A stretch of DNA of 64,000 nt from Apricaphanius iberus (lineage: Eukaryota; Chordata; Actinopteri; Cyprinodontiformes; Aphaniidae): contig JAPXFQ010000176.1 in NCBI GenBank assembly GCA_028564705.1, positions 186,001 through 250,000 on the forward strand, written 5' to 3'. This document shows positions 19,140-30,790 of the stretch, piece after piece; the stretch's first letter is position 1; every line of letters starts with the position of its first letter. The notes beneath the pieces are model-generated. The model worked only from the letters and a program-made list of their open reading frames with translations. It ran no database searches and had not been told where the DNA came from. The translations under genes and the position numbers were made by a program.

Positions 19140-19313
19140 TCCTCCTACCTACAAGAACCCCGCCCGCTCAGTGGCTTTGGCCCCTCCCTGCTCTGGAGGT
19201 CATCCATCATTTTAGACACAAGGTGTTTAGGTCTCTGCTCTACAAACCCCCCTCGACCCCTCCCCCTCATGTTAATCAATCATTTTTGACAGAAGGTGAT
19301 ACCATTACTCTCT
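19140..19313. repeat. Polinton right terminal inverted repeat
   Basis: This is the reverse complement of the left end: 'ccattactctct' at the tip, 'gttaatcaatcatttttgac', then 'tccatcattttagacacaag' and 'ggcccctccctgctctggag' further in. The last of these matches the innermost left sub-repeat at 7195-7232. Confidence 0.85.
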
Positions 19314-19319
19314 CATAGG
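19314..19319. other. Polinton target-site duplication, right
   Basis: CATAGG, an exact direct repeat of 7002-7007. Confidence 0.85.
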
Positions 19320-20110
19320 AAAACAAAATTGAAAGATAGAGCCTATGACCTTTCTTGTTGAGGCTACGTTCGCTTCTCGTAAATAGGTGCTTCGCTCCAC
19401 AGAAAAACAGAAAAAGTTGTTTATAAATTTAATTGAGTGTCAAGAACAGACATTTTTAACAAACTTGTTAAATGATCGTATTCCACTAATTCCTTCGTCT
19501 GTTTGCATTGCAGGGAATGGGCCTGAAATTAAAAGCTCTAACTTGTTGTTGTTCAGCTTCAGCAGTAAATTCAGAAAGTCTTGTTTTAGAATTTCAGATT
19601 GTCTTAGACAAACATCAGCAGTTCCAGTGTGAAAAAACAGTTTTTCCAGACTCGATGATAAACTTCATTCAGTGTCATCTGTGAAAAATTACACACTTGT
19701 GACACGTGTGTTGATGCATAATTGTTCCATACCTTTGATCAATCCATCATGAATAACAAGCCCTCTCTCTCTGGGCTTTCCCTTTTTCCAATCTGTGTGG
19801 TTTGCTTTATTTTTGTTGTTTTGGCAATCTTGCAGCAGGCAGTCTCCAGGAGCTGGGAGGTGAGGAGCTGAGAGGTGCAAATCTGTTTTTTAAGTGAATT
19901 ATCAGATTTGTTTCTTGTTGGGGTTTGTTTTTTCAACATTCTTTTCTTTTCTTGGGTGCCTAACGTCTGAGCAGAGGTCAAGGCTCTGATGAGTGGGGAG
20001 CTCTTCCCGATAGACGCCGTCTCTTTGGAGGGGTACTCTGTGTAGCTGGCACGGAGCTGCCAGGCTGTTGATTCTCGTATGTCACCGGAAAAGTTGTTCT
20101 TTTTTGTTCG
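19320..20110 (-). pseudogene. L2-like ORF1 (SGNH-esterase-like) remnant, 5' part of the split LINE
   Basis: On the minus strand the block 19660-19440 yields FFHTGTADVCLRQSEILKQD, followed by a LISGPFPAM-like stretch and GIRSFNKFV. This corresponds to the 'HVGTND...RQSE.LK.DF' and 'ISGPLP' blocks of the esterase-like ORF1 found in L2/CR1 LINEs. The strand and order fit the L2 at 2112-7001, so the Polinton split one LINE. Upstream (19700-20110) the composition suggests the start of ORF1, but I cannot place the 5' end exactly. Confidence 0.6.
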
Positions 20111-21180
20111 TTCTCCTCAAGGCACCAAATTTTCCTTTCCATATCATGCATTCATTGTAAAGCAAAGAGCCAGTTTGTATTCCTCAGTTCTTTATAATGT
20201 TGTAGTACAAAGAGAGGAAACCAGACTGGTATTGTAGTCCAATAAGATGAGATCAGACTGGCATTGAGTAGTGTGTATAAAGTAACTACAGGAAAAACTT
20301 TGAATAAGGAAATGAAAAGGGAAATAAAGTAAAGCAAGGCAGAAGCAGCAGGGAAGAGCAGGAGAGAAGGAGGACAGGAAAAAAAAGAGATCCTTCCACT
20401 GCAACAGTCCCACACAGAAAAGGAGGAGAGGAGAACAATGCAAACTAGAGAGCTTAAATATACTGGGGAGGAGTGGAAGTCACAAAAGAACCTAAATAAC
20501 TAGCAGAGGGAAATGGACACAGGTGGAGGAGTGAGTGAGCAGAGGGACATTATAAATGACTTGCAGCTAGGAAGGGAAGCAGAAATTAAAAAGAGGAACA
20601 GAACACAGAAATAAAATAACTGTTAAGGGTAATTCTAAATATTTAAAGATAATGGCGTAACTAAAAAAAATGATAAGAATGTTAAGACTATAAAGGTCGA
20701 AAAACTAAGTTTAGAAGAAGGAGGGATGGTAAATATAAACACATTTTAAAAATAGACACAATAATTCTCAAAGTGAAAAATGATAATATGGCACAAAAAG
20801 AACTCACACAAATAAATAAAATAAAGAGTTCTAAATAAGTAAAAAACAAAAAATGAACACATACTAAAACATGTTAAGTTCATAACATTATCCTTAATGT
20901 TTCTAAATCTACCCAGTGGATTGGAACAGTGTTTGTACACACCTTTATTGTTTTTATTATATATATGTATTATTTATTATTATAATAATAATAATTATTA
21001 TTTACATATATATTATGTATTATTTATTAATATATACCTGAAGAATTTGCAGATTTGGAACTTGATTTGATGCTATAACGTCTAGACTGCTATGCAGTTT
21101 GGAAAAGTATGGTAATTATTTTATTAAGTAGTTTATTAGGTATTCCGGTCTTTGAAAGTAAAGGAAAAATTATTATTGGA
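20111..21180. other. Intronic, AT-rich, no recognisable gene
   Basis: The stretch holds purine-rich sequence at about 20280-20620, then AT-rich sequence with short TAT/ATT repeats at 20950-21040. ORFs here are short and low-complexity. Confidence 0.6.
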
Positions 21181-22030
21181 GCTTATAGATAAATTCTGGG
21201 TTCTGAGCTCAGTAGTAGCAAATCCAGCCTTGCCAAGACACTTAAGATTTTAAACCTTATTTTATACAAAAAAAGAGTTCTTTCAACTCTGCAATATTGC
21301 TTAAATTAAACATTCTGTCCTGGAGTTATGCTGACAAAGTAGTCAATGCATTTGCTACTTCAAGGCTGGACTTCTGTAATTCTTTACTATCAGGAAGTCC
21401 ACAAAATTCAATTAAAAGCCTTGAGTTGATTCAAAATACTACAGCAACAGTTATGATGAAACAAGATCACATTCTCCTTTTATTCATTGGCTCCCTTTTA
21501 AATCCAGAATAGAATTTAAGATCCTCCCTCTTACATATAAAGCCCTTAATAGACTCTACAGATTCCACCTGCTGAGGAGGCTGAGGTCATTTGGAGTCCA
21601 GGGAGCGCTGTTTAAGACATTTTATGACTCTGTGGTGGCTTCTGTAATTTTTTTGCTGCTGTTGCAACCAAATTTCCCCATGTGGGACGATTGAAGGATT
21701 ATTATATTATATTATATTATACTATACTATATTATATTTTTCTAATAATTAAGGTCCATAATACTGTACATCAGAGATTTGATTGTTCTATATGTTCCCA
21801 ACAGAGCACTTCATTCTCAGACTGCGGGATTTCTAAAATAAGAATGTGAGGTAGATTTTTAGTTATCAGGCTCATCTCTTGTGGAATCAGCTCCCAGTTT
21901 CAACCTTGAGGCAGGCACCCTCTTTATTTTTAAGACCAGGCTTAACGTTCTCCTTCACTGGTGGTTTTATTCATTTTTCAGTGTTCTCTGGTATGAAAGA
22001 ATGCCTTCTGAGTTGGTTTCTGTAAAAAAT
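21181..22030 (+). mobile_element. L2-like LINE C-terminal fragment with a second LINE tail inside
   Basis: 21297-21545 encodes WSYADKVVNAFATSRLDFCN and SLELIQNTTATVM, the familiar 'TSRLDYCNSLL...LQ.IQNAAAR' block after the RT of L2 LINEs. 21547-21690 is another LINE end with LLRRLRSFGVQGALFKTFYD, ending in 'ccatgtgggacgattgaagg' plus (ATTAT)n to 21735. The L2 then continues (21736-22030) with 'WNQLP'-type C-terminal sequence. All frames are broken. Confidence 0.65.
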
Positions 22031-22202
22031 AAATAATTCCCAGTCTGTTTCAGTTTATGTCAGTTCAGTGTGGGAGTGGGTGTGGAGACTTGGCAAGATG
22101 TGGGGGGCTTACTCAATAAGATTAATGACATGCAAGTTTCTGTACTCTGATTGGCTAACTTAAGTCCAGCAAGTTCTCTTGTCTGATTTGAGCTCATAGT
22201 TT

Positions 22203-22242
22203 GTTCAGAACAAGCAACCCCCCCCCCCCCACACACACACAC
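22203..22242. repeat. C-run and (AC)n microsatellite
   Basis: About 15 C residues with interspersed A, then about 9 AC units. Confidence 0.9.
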
Positions 22243-22479
22243 ACAAACACCAACCGGTGACGAGCAGAGAGAGCTCACGGCGGCTACGTAGACCGGGAGA
22301 TTTAACCCCGGATTTAGCTGCTGGTATTATAATTAATGGTTTGAAGCGTCGGTTACGTTTGAGGATAAAACTCAGTTTTTCAAGATTTTCAGTAAAGGTG
22401 AACTTTAAAACCGTCCTTTTTGATAAAGTTTATAGTTAGAATGGCTTAGAACATTCTGAGCTATCTCTAGTTATGCTGC

Positions 22480-23145
22480 TATATACTTGGACTGTTCGTG
22501 GACAGACTGACCACTTTTCTTTACTCTGCTACTTTCCTCCACTACTAATCCATGAAACTTTGTGGCAGCAATGATACAGGAGTAGAGCTAGTTGTATTTT
22601 TGCTGTTATTTTGGCTGTTAACTTGTTTCTTCTTGGGTTTTTCTCTCCATTAAGGCTACACATGGTCTAGTATACCGCTTAGCTACAATGTCCTGTTGGA
22701 CAGGGGGCATCAACTGAGATAATGCTCCCAGTAACTGAACATCCCCCATGTCCTCTTATCAACTTTTTACTTTCTTTAATATCGAAAGTACTCTTACATC
22801 AGCTTCTTTTGTTCAAAACCCTAGATGGTCAAAGCAGATGGCCGCTTGTACTGAGACAGATTTTGCTGAAGGTTTCTTCTTGTTAAAGAGGAATTTTTCC
22901 TCTCCACTACCACTACATGCTTGCTCAGTATGAGCAATTGCTGAGAGGACTACTGTGGTTGGAGTTTGCATCAACGGGTACAACTTCTAGTCAATGGAAT
23001 TTGCTGGAATTCCCCAAATACAAAAACTTTTAAACTGATTGGAATGTTTGTGTTTTTATAATGAAATTACTTTTCTTGCCTTGTCTTGAATGTCAGTTGT
23101 GAATCGGCGCTATAAATAAACTGAATTGAAAGGGAATGGAAAAGG
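22480..23145 (+). mobile_element. L2-like LINE 3' UTR and tail
   Basis: It ends with 'aaggtttcttcttgttaaag', 'tttttcctctccactaccac' and finally 'cggcgctataaataaactga'. This is the conserved L2 tail, also seen at 51080-51400 and 49020-49110. The 5' part matches only loosely. Confidence 0.65.
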
Positions 23146-23293
23146 CCTGTTCCAACAGTAAAGCAGACAAAGCAAGCAAAGTAAAATTGTAACATGATGA
23201 CTGACTACTTTAGCTGGATGGTAAATGATGATTATATATTTTTAAAGTACTCCCATTTATATATGACGTATGCCTCATTCAATTTTACTTTAG

Positions 23294-23427
23294 GATCACA
23301 ATGACAGAGCTATTGCAGTGGGAGCAACTCTGGCCCACGAGATGGGCCACAACCTGGGCATGAGCCATGACGACTCCAGTGCCTGTGCTTGTTCAGGGGA
23401 CAGCTGCATCATGGCTGCGGCCCTTAG
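23294..23427 (+). CDS. adam28: ADAM metalloprotease exon (zinc-binding site and Met-turn)
   Basis: A 134-bp exon. The acceptor is ttttactttag (AG at 23292-23293) and the donor GTAAGG at 23428. It starts in phase 0, continuing the exon at 1709-1790, and ends two bases into a codon. It encodes DHNDRAIAVGATLAHEMGHN and onward, including the zinc-binding motif HEMGHNLGMSHD (HExxHxxGxxHD, all three His and the catalytic Glu present) and the Met-turn CIM. The protease should therefore be catalytically competent, unlike several ADAMs that have lost HExxH. The preceding intron is 21.5 kb and consists largely of nested transposons. Confidence 0.92.
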
Positions 23428-23623
23428 GTAAGGAAAGGTACCAAAATGTCTTAGACAAAGGATATGTTTGTTAAAGTCACTAGGTATTTTCAAAAGGTAA
23501 TATTGCCGGCACGGTGTGTCTTTTGACACAGCGTGGCGGCACTGTAATGCATGAATATGGAAGCGTTCCTACCAGCATTCTTGATAGTATTATTGCTGCA
23601 ATATTCTCGGAACGTTGGACATA

Positions 23624-24066
23624 AGCTGCGTTCACACTGCCCCACATGGCAGCGTCAGAAAGATTACATGTAAAGTCTATGGTCGAGTCCGTCAGAGTCT
23701 CTGCGGTGCGTTGTGTGCTCTGGCTCCATTGGATCTGTCAGCTTTTCAAGCGTTACTTGCGTTTCAAGCGTTACTTGCGTTTCAAGCGTCACTTGCGTTT
23801 CAAGCGGCAACGCAGAAGTTAAGCTAGCTGAACTTTTGACGGACTTGAAGCACTTGACGCAGTCCAGAGCGTCTCACTGTAGTGACATCGCCCAATGTAA
23901 ATGATACCTAGCCAATCACGATCCCCTAGCATTTTAAACATCCGGCAGAGAAAGGCTCGCCCATGTATTTTGCGAGCTTCAGATTAAAAATGTATACACA
24001 TCAAACTACATACGTTGGGAGCATGGCTTGACGCAGACAAAGTGTGCGGTCTGAATGCACCATTAT
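23624..24066. mobile_element. MITE-like element with internal 18-bp repeat
   Basis: The left end 'gctgcgttcacactgcc' faces a right end whose reverse complement reads 'ggtgcattcagaccgcacac', an imperfect inverted repeat. The motif 'acatgtaaagtctatggtcg' inside also occurs in other fish MITEs, and a similar 'acatacaaagtctatggt' lies at 37258. It starts about 200 bp after the ADAM zinc-site exon. Confidence 0.45.
23744..23806. repeat. 18-bp tandem repeat, 3.5 copies
   Basis: Unit TTTCAAGCGTTACTTGCG at 23744, 23762 and 23780 (one change in the third), with a partial fourth at 23798. Confidence 0.95.
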
Positions 24067-24099
24067 GACTGAAGATTATGCTTTGCCACTACAGAGTGC

Positions 24100-26740
24100 A
24101 ATATCATGATGATGTATAGAATATGTGGAAGTAAAAATTGTAAAAAAAGATCCACCTGATCGCGCCTCATTGCTGCCACAGGCTGTCCAAAAGGCTCAAT
24201 GATGCCGGCACTATCTTATCAGAGAGGCTACTGATTCTATCAAAGACTGCCTTTCTTACCTGCAGTTCTTTCACTCTGTGTGTGTGTGCGTGTGTGTGTT
24301 GGGAAGGAAAGGTAAGCACAGGATAATAGAACTGTTGTTTAAAGTACAATACAGCTATAGCATTGGTTCCAAATTTGTTGACTGGACTGTGAAAGTGATT
24401 TAGGAGAAAAGGTTAGAGAGCGTTTAACAGGCCTATGGATTTGGCTATTTACTGTAACACAGGTCAGAATCTGTAAAGTCAGTGGAAAATAATTTCTTAA
24501 AGCTTTATTGAGTTCATATTTGTCTCAATGTTAATATTTTTTGTTTTTTCAGGGTCTTCACTGTTGTGTACATAAACATTCATAATTATTAATAATATGT
24601 ATTAATATATTAATATCAATATAATTATTGATTAAATTCAAGTTTTAATTTAGCAGGGGGCACCGGTTCTTTTGCAAACAACAATTTAGACAATTCCCAG
24701 ACACCCAGTCTCTTCTGAAGTAGGAGTTCAAACGTAGTGGGACAATTATTACATGCACACACTGAAAAGAACACAAAGCAACTTCATACCATGGAACAAA
24801 AGTTTATTTATCAAACATGTCAAACTTAACAGCCAAAACGCTTAATGAGCCCACCTAATTAACCAGCGTACAAACTAAACTACTAAGTTGATATTAGAAG
24901 ATGAATATTAAATAAAACTAATCAAAATCATTAACATCAACAGAATCAGAAAGAACAAACAATTGGGGGGGGGGGGGGTTGATCATAAGGAGCCCATGTG
25001 CTGTCGCGATCTTGTTAGCTCTGCAGACAGCTAAGATGCTGTCAAACAAAGGACAACATGTGAGGAACAAAGCACAGTTAGGTTAGCTTCGTCTAATATT
25101 AAAGGTAAACAACAGGACATGTGTTCGCCTCCCTTCAGGGGGCTCAAGGATTGTGTGGAGAACAAAGATTAGCTGCGGAGTATTAGTGGGCAATATAAAA
25201 GGTAAAAGGTAGAAATTAAAATAAATATAGCCAAAGGTAGAGAACCGCTATACTGTGGTTGTGGATTTTGATGGTGTCATCAAGCTATATTTAAATACTT
25301 TGTAAACGGTATGCAATGATACCGATGTGCAAGTGTTTGTCTGCACACTAGATATTGAAGGTTTAAAGTTTGTTGTTCTACATTTGACAGAAAAGAAATC
25401 AGTTGAACTTGAAGCAATTTTAATTCAAAAATAATTTTTTCTGTTCGTGCTTTATTAAATATATAAATAAGTAACCAGGAAAGAAGACAATTTTGATTTT
25501 CTTTTTCACAATATTTAGCTTTTATTTAAAAAAACCTTTATTTACATTTGAATTTTTTTGTGTTGCATTTATTTGGAATATTTTAAATGCATTTTGCATT
25601 CTAAAACGTTTTGCAGTTGCTGTTGTTGTTGTTGCAATGTGTCTGGAAAGTAAAAATGTTCATTAGCAGTCATTTTGACATATATAAAGAAATAAAAACA
25701 ATATACCGCAATACATATCATTACTGCACCTGTACTGTATGGCCATACCACCCAGCTCTACTTTGGAGCCAACAATTAAACAATGGAGCTACAGTAGCTT
25801 TGGGCCCAGCCTGCAGCTGAAAAAATTTGAAATACTGCACAAAATGTAATTCAATGTTTGAATATGTCAGAAAAGGGATGAGGCAGATAGAGACAAATAC
25901 ACGGAGAATCTACTTCAGGATACAAATAGCAAATAATACAGCTCACAAACTCATGTGTTTGGCAACACAAGCAAGCAACACTGTATCAGTGCTTTAAAAC
26001 ACCTCAAACAAACAATAAATGACTTCTAAATTCGTTCTGACCTATATTTCTATTTCCAGATGCAATAAGGATAATAAAATGTTACTGGTTTGTACACTAC
26101 TTGAGAGATAATTCTTCTTCGAGTCGGTCCCAGCAGTGATAAAGTGTCCAGTGATAGAGTCCAGTGCACACAGCAAAGGGGAAAGAGTCCGAAGTGGGTA
26201 AAAAGAGAGCTGTTCGCACAGCAAAGGTCAAGAGAAACATGGTTACATTTACAGGCCGCTAAGGAGTTGGCCAGGGCCATCTTTAGGAGTCATAAGCTAT
26301 TACTACTGTGGATACCCACGCTCTATTCTTTATTATTATTCTAGTCTTTCAGGTATTTCAAAAAAGATTTAGGTGAAAAAATAATTAACATCGAGCTTTT
26401 CTGACCTTTTTTTCTGAACGCAATATTGTCTGCGATATTACATGCAAAATTTTGGCTGTTCTGGATAGTCATTATAATGCAGAGGGGGACGTTTATTGGT
26501 GGCAGGAAGGAGGGGTTTGATACCGTAGACTCCATTTCAGAAACTAACCTCTAAATGACACCATGGCTAAAGTTAGGACTGAACCCGACCTGGCCGCGAC
26601 TTATGGAATTAAATGTTTTCAATGCATGTTTCTTACTTCAGTTTTCTCTCTGTTTTTTGCAGTTTTTGACCTCTGAGTATTTTCAACATGGCACCCACAG
26701 TGCCAGCATGCGTAGTGGCTCTCTTCCCTATGGAATCAGA
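24100..26740. other. Intronic, mostly unique AT-rich sequence
   Basis: It holds a short (TG)n tract near 24277-24300, an AT-rich block at 24575-24650, a G-run at 24965-24979 and short inverted 'accgcaatac / gctatactgtggt' motifs at 25250-25760. The last may mark an old MITE ending 'acccagctcta' at about 25758. No coding family was found. Confidence 0.5.
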
Positions 26741-27560
26741 ATCAGAATCAGCTTTAATGGCATAGTATGACACATACAAGGAATTTCACTCCGGCAACTT
26801 CTCTCTCCAGTACAGAACTTAAATAAGTGAAATAAAAAAGGAAATAGAAATAAATAATAAAGGATAATATATACACCAAACCAGGGTTATTGTACAGTGA
26901 GTATATACAGCAGTGCAGAGTTATAGTTTATTGTTCATGTGAATGGACTCACACTATGTAACTATTCAGAGTTCATCAGAGCGACAGCCTGGGGGAAGAA
27001 ACTGTTCTTATGTCGGGTGGTTTTGGCATACAGCGCTCTGTAACGCCGGCCTGAGGGGAGGAGCCTAAACAGGTTGTGGCCAGGGTGTGTGGAGTCAGTG
27101 GTGATTTTTCTGGCCCGCTTCCTGACCCTGGCCCGGAATAGGTCCTGAATGGAGGGAAGATCAGTACCTATGATCCTCTCTGAGGACCTGACTGTTCTCT
27201 GCAGTCTGTCCCTGTCCTGCCTGGTGGCGGATCCGAACCAGACAGAGATGGATGAGGTCAGGACAGACTGGACTATTGCTGTGTAAAAGATGGTCAGCAG
27301 CTCCTGAGGCAGGTTGAACTTTCTGAGCTGACGCAAAAAGTACAGCCTTTGCTGGGCCTTCTTCCTTATAGAATCTATGTGGGAGGTCCACTTCAGGTCC
27401 CGTCTGATGGTGGATCCTAGGAACCTGAAAGACTCCACTGTGGGGACGGACCCGTTGGTGATTATGAGAGGAGATGTTGATGGGGGTCTCTTCCTGAAGT
27501 CCACTGTCATCTCCACAGTTTTGAGCAGGGTTTAGCTCCGGTGGTTCTGACTGCACCAGA
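26741..27560 (-). mobile_element. Rex1/CR1-like LINE, 5'-truncated
   Basis: The 3' tail 'atcagaatcagctttaatgg' lies at about 26745. The minus-strand frame 27516-26962 (184 aa) contains VESFRFLGSTIRRDLKWTSH, AQQRLYFLRQLRKFNLP, SGRRYRALYAKTTRHKNSFF and ends PQAVALMNSE. This is the conserved C-terminal region after the RT core of a very common teleost LINE. The catalytic RT core is absent, truncated at about 27560. Only this C-terminal frame is open. Confidence 0.8.
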
Positions 27561-27636
27561 GGACCAGCTGTTCCACTTCCCTTCTGGGAAGACTAATCAC
27601 ACCCTTCTACTTCCCCTACTGCCCAAAAAAATGAAG

Positions 27637-28180
27637 AGTCAATGGAATGACAAAAGTTATTTTCTGATCCCATTTGGAATGCACGTGGATTGAACATATA
27701 ATATTCGGGAATTTTAAAAACACATTTTGATTCAGAGAAAATGCCGACTTTTGAATGCGACAAAGGTTACTTTAGGTTTTGTGTAAAAACACTTAGCGGA
27801 CTACAACTGAAGAAGAAGGAGACAAATGGCCGTAGCCACCAGGATGAATGAAGGAGCATTAAACAGCCAGAAAACCACTATACATCTGGCCATGTGGAAA
27901 GTAGCAGCTATACTTGGGGAGAAATAGTCAGTGGAGATGGTCTACAATGTCTTTTAAGTACTAAGCTAGTGCTTGCTAGCATTAGCTCCGTGATGTCATT
28001 ATGCGACTTCTGATTTGTTGGCATTTTAAGTACACATTTTTACAATCAAATAAATTCCAAATCACTTGACAAACAGTTAAAAAGAATATTATTAGTTATA
28101 ATTTAAGTTGAGGTACATCATATATGCGATTCAGGGCGTAAGACAAAGTGGACCAGAAAATAACTTTTATTGCTCATTAT
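27637..28180. mobile_element. MITE family A, copy 1
   Basis: The left end 'aaaagttattttctgatcc' (27652) and the right end 'gaccagaaaataactttta' (28151) are inverted repeats. The internal sequence 'ctggccatgtggaaagtagc' and 'agctagtgcttgctagcatt' recurs at 31730-32110 (copy 2) and, reversed, at 36960-37170 with the other end at about 35250-35330 (copy 3). Confidence 0.65.
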
Positions 28181-28979
28181 TTCTTCAGCCATCGGATCCA
28201 TGCGCCAACAGGACGAGGTTGATACTTATATTCCCCATAGCCCCATTAGCAATTAACTGCTGTTTGTTATACACAGTAGAATAATAGGACCACAACCTTA
28301 CCGTTTGAATTGCAGGCAAGTCTCTTGGTTGTTGGAATGGCCCCTTTCCAAATGGAGCTTCAATTTTATCTTTGCCTGACATTGTCTCAAATTAGCAAAG
28401 CATTCTGGCTTAAAATGTTTACCACGGACACCTAGCGCAGTGTGTAGGGTTGCGGAAAAAGCGTAATTAAATATGAATTTAATTCAATGGTCCCTGGTAG
28501 CTTGGAAGTTAACAACACTTTGTTTCTTCATTTTCACGCTTGAGTCTGTAATCGAGATCCAAATTCAGTAATGCTCTTGACTGACTATGAGGGGAGAAAT
28601 GGATGGGGCAGGCTTGCACCAACATTGGTGTGCGATGTTCATATTTGATATATCCTTCAAGACAGGGGAGAAATTAGGATCACATATATGAGTGGGCCTG
28701 CACTTGAACTGGTTGAAGAAGCCCTGGGTCAACAGACGCTCCACTTTTAAATATCAGCTTCCTGGCCAATGTAAAGTCATTAGGCAATCATAATATACAT
28801 GTTTTCACGTGGAAAAGCAAACATTTCAGTTTATGACTCCTTTAAAGAAGCGTCTTTGGATAGTTCTGCTGCCTGCCGAGCTCTGGATGGAAGTACAGAT
28901 CTGATAGCTGGACAGTGGCCCTTCGAGGGTTAAAGATGATTTCTTTCCTGCCCAGCAGGTCAGAAATAAAAGGATTCAC

Positions 28980-29385
28980 TGGTGATAGTGAATGAATGAA
29001 CTTTATTTTCATTGAACCCGAGGAGCAATTAGCTTAAGCTTACAGTACAACCTGTCCAAGATCATGACAAACAAACAGCTCATAGTTGAAGGTGTGGGGG
29101 TGGGGTGGGGGGGGGGGTCTGGAGCGTCCTACTAGATTCACATCCAAGGGAGTATGTTTGGTCTAAGCTGAATTCCAATTGATAAGAAATGCACAGGCAA
29201 AGATCACTTCTTTCCCTCTTTGCCTTACAGTCCTGTTGAGTTGTCTCCCTTTTAGCCAAATTAGGGGTCATTTTCCTTCCAGCCGGGCTGAAAACTTTCT
29301 CTAAGTTGTATCCCCACACAGCAAAAAACCTCACTCGCGTATTCTGCTGCTTGTCCCTTTCCACCCGGGGTGTATGAGGCGCATA
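28980..29385 (-). mobile_element. LINE 3'-end fragment
   Basis: 'gaactttattttcattgaac' and 'ttacagtacaacctgtccaa' are a LINE tail also seen at 31258-31340 and 60395-60420. The right part ('ccagccgggctgaaaactttc') resembles 32770-32810. A G-run lies at 29096-29119. No intact coding frame remains. Confidence 0.45.
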
Positions 29386-30274
29386 GCAGCTGGGCTGTCA
29401 ACAAGAGAGCATGAAACAGTATTTATTTGGGTAAGTTCATTGTAGTTTAATTATTAAAACGTCAAGGCCCATTTATTTTAGCTTGCATAACTTAAAAGGG
29501 TACATATATAATGGGGAAAAAAATAACATTAATAAGTAGCATACACAGACCATCTTTCCTCAAAACAGCAAATACGTCACTCCATGCTTTATTCTCCTTG
29601 ACGTTGTCTTTATCAAAAGTTTGACTGGGGTCATAAAGGATGAGGGCTTCTCCACTTCAATGATGAACCATTTTTCGTTCATGATGAAACACAAATGACA
29701 ACATGACGCTCCTGAGAAATGCCTGATGTTGCTGCAGCTTTTATGAGAAGCTGCAACAAAAGTTGCAGTGTTTTTATTTGTGATTTTCTTTTAAATTTGA
29801 TTTAAAATATTGTCAGATTTTTTTTTTAAGAAATCCGTTACAAGGTTAAATTCTTGAATTCCAACATTTTTATTGTCATAAGAACTCCAGAAGAGCACTT
29901 GATCGTAGCTTACAGCTTGACCAAAAAAAGAACAGACCAACAATTTCATGTTCATTGAAATTGGGAATACAAAAGTAATAAGTGGTACTTTTCTTGGTCT
30001 TTGACAAACTCAGTAAATATAGAGTAAAATTGTGTCATTAAACTTACTTTAGCTTATGCTTCCAGGTACTGTTTAATACTGTGCTTCTATTTATATTCAT
30101 TATGAAAATGTAGGATCAGAACATCAGTACTTAACTGATAGGTAAGATGGATCAGACATGGCTCCTAAATCCACTCTGTAGCTCATCACGGGGAAGTTGT
30201 GCTAGATCCTACTTTTTTGTAAACTTTTGCACACAAAAAAATCACAATTGTACATACATGGTCAATGTTTTTCA

Positions 30275-30525
30275 GATGTAAATAGACAGAATTTATGTAA
30301 CGTTTTTCCAGTCATACTGACCACTAAAAGCGCTTTACATTTGAACCACATTTACAATCACAAATTCATACACTGATGCAGAGCTCAGTAGGCCACTTTG
30401 GGTCAAGTGCATAGCACAGGGGCACATCGACATGTGAGAAGAGGAAGCTGGAATTAAACCTTCTACCCTCCGATTGCAAGAAGGAGGGTAGAAGCACTCT
30501 ACCTACTGAGCCACAGTTGTTGCCA
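30275..30525 (+). repeat. Teleost interspersed repeat, copy 2
   Basis: 'taaatagacagaatttatgt', 'aaaagcgctttacat', 'ggccactttgggtcaagtgc' and 'gattgcaagaag...ctactgagccaca' match the order seen at 336-555. It ends about 90 bp before the next ADAM exon. Its terminal part contains the small palindrome 'ctaccctccgattgcaagaa' / 'ggagggtag'. Confidence 0.6.
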
Positions 30526-30612
30526 TTTTTTATGCATCTATTTTTGTTTTATTTTTATTATTATTATATTTCTTCCCTATTCTGAAGCTAAGAATATGTT
30601 TCCTCTTGACAG

Positions 30613-30790
30613 CTGGGATATTCCACGTACGTTCAGTAGCTGCAGCACCACCAACTATGAAAGGTACCTGAAAAACCGCAACCCCAGCTGCATGTTGGAC
30701 AAACCAGATTACATGGAGATAGTGGCTCCTGCAGTCTGTGGGAATGGGTTTTTGGAAAAGGGAGAGCAGTGTGACTGTGGCACTGTGCAG
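30613..30790 (+). CDS. adam28: ADAM exon (end of protease domain, start of disintegrin)
   Basis: A 178-bp exon. The acceptor is cctcttgacag (AG at 30611-30612) and the donor GTAAAT at 30791. The first base completes the Ser codon begun at 23426-23427, and the exon ends in phase 0. It encodes WDIPRTFSSCSTTNYERYL, an FSSCS motif typical of ADAMs just after the Met-turn, then the disintegrin start VCGNGFLEKGEQCDCGT. The CGN...GE.CDCG pattern is the universal ADAM disintegrin start with its structural calcium-site residues. All expected cysteines for this piece are present. Confidence 0.92.

Larger units (their letters stand above)
7008..19313. mobile_element. Maverick/Polinton DNA transposon, internally deleted and nested
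   Basis: Both ends start with AGAGAGTAATGGTA and form inverted repeats, flanked by the 6-bp duplication CATAGG. Inside are remnants of the defining Polinton genes: integrase (10985-11385, +), major capsid C-terminus (11491-11729, +), adenain-like protease (11757-12330, +), a minor virion-type protein (13380-12501, -) and protein-primed DNA polymerase B (16050-13795, -). I found no packaging ATPase, penton or hexon N-terminus. Without the hAT insertion the element is about 10 kb, against 15-20 kb for intact family members, so large parts are deleted. All genes are broken. It lies inside the L2 LINE in intron 1 of the ADAM gene. Confidence 0.9.

Noticed and set aside
7008..19313. Reading the Polinton as an active or intact virus-like element
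   Set aside because: Every recognisable gene has stops, frameshifts or missing domains, and the ATPase and penton genes were not found.
20152..20443. Minus-strand hydrophobic ORFs
   Set aside because: They arise from a purine-rich strand read in reverse (Phe/Leu/Ser-rich), with no domain or conservation evidence.
23744..23806. Short regularly repeated unit, CRISPR-like at first glance
   Set aside because: The units are directly adjacent with no spacers, and the DNA is eukaryotic.
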